From assembly GCA_002402585.1 (NCBI GenBank), contig DHGC01000080.1, forward strand, positions 6,275 to 21,303: a DNA stretch of 15,029 nt. The letters run 5' to 3'. This document shows, in pieces, positions 14,434 through 15,029 of the stretch. This DNA comes from Erysipelotrichaceae bacterium UBA4808. GTDB lineage: Bacteria > Bacillota_I > Bacilli_A > Erysipelotrichales > Erysipelotrichaceae. A program made the position numbers and the translations under genes. Position 1 is the first letter of the stretch. Each line of letters begins with the position of its first letter. Under the pieces are notes generated by a model that did no database searches, was not told where the DNA came from, and saw nothing but the letters and a program-made list of their open reading frames with translations.

Positions 14434-15029
14434 CGTTTCTTCTTCCCAAAGCAACCAATGCTTTAATGATGTTAAAGAGGGCAGATGCGATGATGAAGAT
14501 GATCCATGAATAGTGCCAAATCATTTGTGTGAAACTGACATAAAGGTAGATGGCTGTGACGATCAACCAATAGGCAGAACTCAAACTTGCACTTAGACTG
14601 TCTTCGTGTTGTTTCTTGCTCTTCCATTCTTTAAACTCTTCAATCATCGTTTCTTCTTCTTTTTGGTATTTCGGCTTGCTTGCGCCATTGTAGACCAATA
14701 AGCCCGTCGCAATCGCAATAAACATAAACATCAAGACAAGGCCTAGGGTTCCGTTGCCATACATTTCAGAGGTCGCAATCAAGATCATTGGACTGATGAT
14801 GTACATCATAACTGCAATGGCAACCAAACGCGCACTTCGTTTGCGTTCTTCTGGGCTTACACTGGAGAGCACGTGACGTTCTTTTAGCCCTTCTGTTAGT
14901 TCACTGAGATCGCCAATCGATGCAATCACGAAGTTGTAGGCTTCTTCTTCAGATCTTCCTTGTGCACATTGATCATTGTATTTCTCGATGAGATTGGCAA
15001 TGAGTTCTTCTTGCATTTCGATGGATTTT
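14426..15029 (-). CDS. HAAS/DUF1700-type membrane protein, N-terminus cut by window edge
   Basis: A partial protein of which about 200 residues are visible. The reading frame is open to the window edge, and the codons before the first visible ATG (15016) encode residues K-S-I-E that join smoothly to MQEELIANLIEKYND, so the true start is outside. The soluble part (EELIANLIEKYND, then SEEEAYNFVIASIGDLSEL) is the HAAS helical domain found in DUF1700 and similar proteins. Four hydrophobic segments follow, in two pairs separated by a charged linker (KYQKEEETMIEEFKEWKSKK). HAAS proteins are commonly next to a PadR-type regulator, which would lie just beyond position 15029. Its last eight bases overlap the DUF4097 gene. 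Likely an envelope-sensing or regulatory membrane protein; exact function unknown. Confidence 0.82.
   Translation of the reverse strand, partial: KSIEMQEELIANLIEKYNDQCAQGRSEEEAYNFVIASIGDLSELTEGLKERHVLSSVSPEERKRSARLVAIAVMMYIISPMILIATSEMYGNGTLGLVLMFMFIAIATGLLVYNGASKPKYQKEEETMIEEFKEWKSKKQHEDSLSASLSSAYWLIVTAIYLYVSFTQMIWHYSWIIFIIASALFNIIKALVALGRRNDA

Noticed and set aside
1..15029. TGA read as tryptophan (Mollicutes code)
   Set aside because: Trp is written TGG throughout, and TGA closes malF and the DUF5058 gene exactly where homology and neighbouring starts require a stop.

Overview
The window looks like a chromosomal segment of a low-to-moderate GC Firmicute. The protein set (DUF1836 next to a DegV protein, a DUF5058 membrane protein, a HAAS/DUF4097 pair and an Msm/Mal-type ABC importer) fits the Erysipelotrichia or a related Bacillota lineage, but the exact taxon is an inference. 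TGA is used as a normal stop (malF, the DUF5058 gene) and TGG encodes Trp, so there is no Mollicutes-type recoding. Genes are densely packed, with purine-rich ribosome binding sites and frequent ATGA or TAATG junctions. No tRNA, rRNA, IS element, phage gene or CRISPR array is visible, and no gene-free stretch exceeds about 140 bases.

Layout. (1) 21-638: a DsbA/FrnE-type thioredoxin-fold oxidoreductase. (2) 704-5817: a maltodextrin operon: promoter with an overlapping CcpA/LacI-type operator, lipoprotein binding protein MalE, a hairpin, permeases MalF and MalG, and a lipid-anchored GH13 alpha-amylase. No ATPase gene is present, so a shared MsmX/MalK-type ATPase elsewhere is presumed. (3) 5824-7703: a small operon with its own promoter: DUF1836 putative regulator, DegV/FakB-type fatty-acid binding protein, SRPBCC/AHSA1-like protein, then a clear terminator. 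(4) 7707-13540: a six-gene operon read nearly without gaps between a good promoter and a terminator: two small polytopic membrane proteins (DUF5058 and an unnamed partner), an M20 hydrolase of the CPS1/PM20D1 type, a D-2-hydroxyacid dehydrogenase, a beta-phosphoglucomutase-like HAD phosphatase and a gluconokinase-like FGGY kinase. (5) 13471-15029, minus strand: a DUF4097 protein with eight regularly spaced TSG repeats, preceded by a HAAS (DUF1700-like) membrane protein cut by the window edge.

How they work together. Region 2 is a coherent system: the anchored amylase cuts alpha-glucan outside the cell, MalE captures the maltodextrins and MalFG imports them, under carbon catabolite control. 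Region 4 is the best candidate for an undescribed system. Its membrane pair plus CPS1-like hydrolase suggest uptake (or export) of an N-acyl amino acid or similar amide, and the dehydrogenase, phosphatase and sugar-acid kinase could process a hydroxy- or sugar-acid released from it. That pathway is inference from gene order and family membership only. The converging ends of regions 4 and 5 have interleaved terminators, the minus-strand one lying inside the coding end of the kinase gene.
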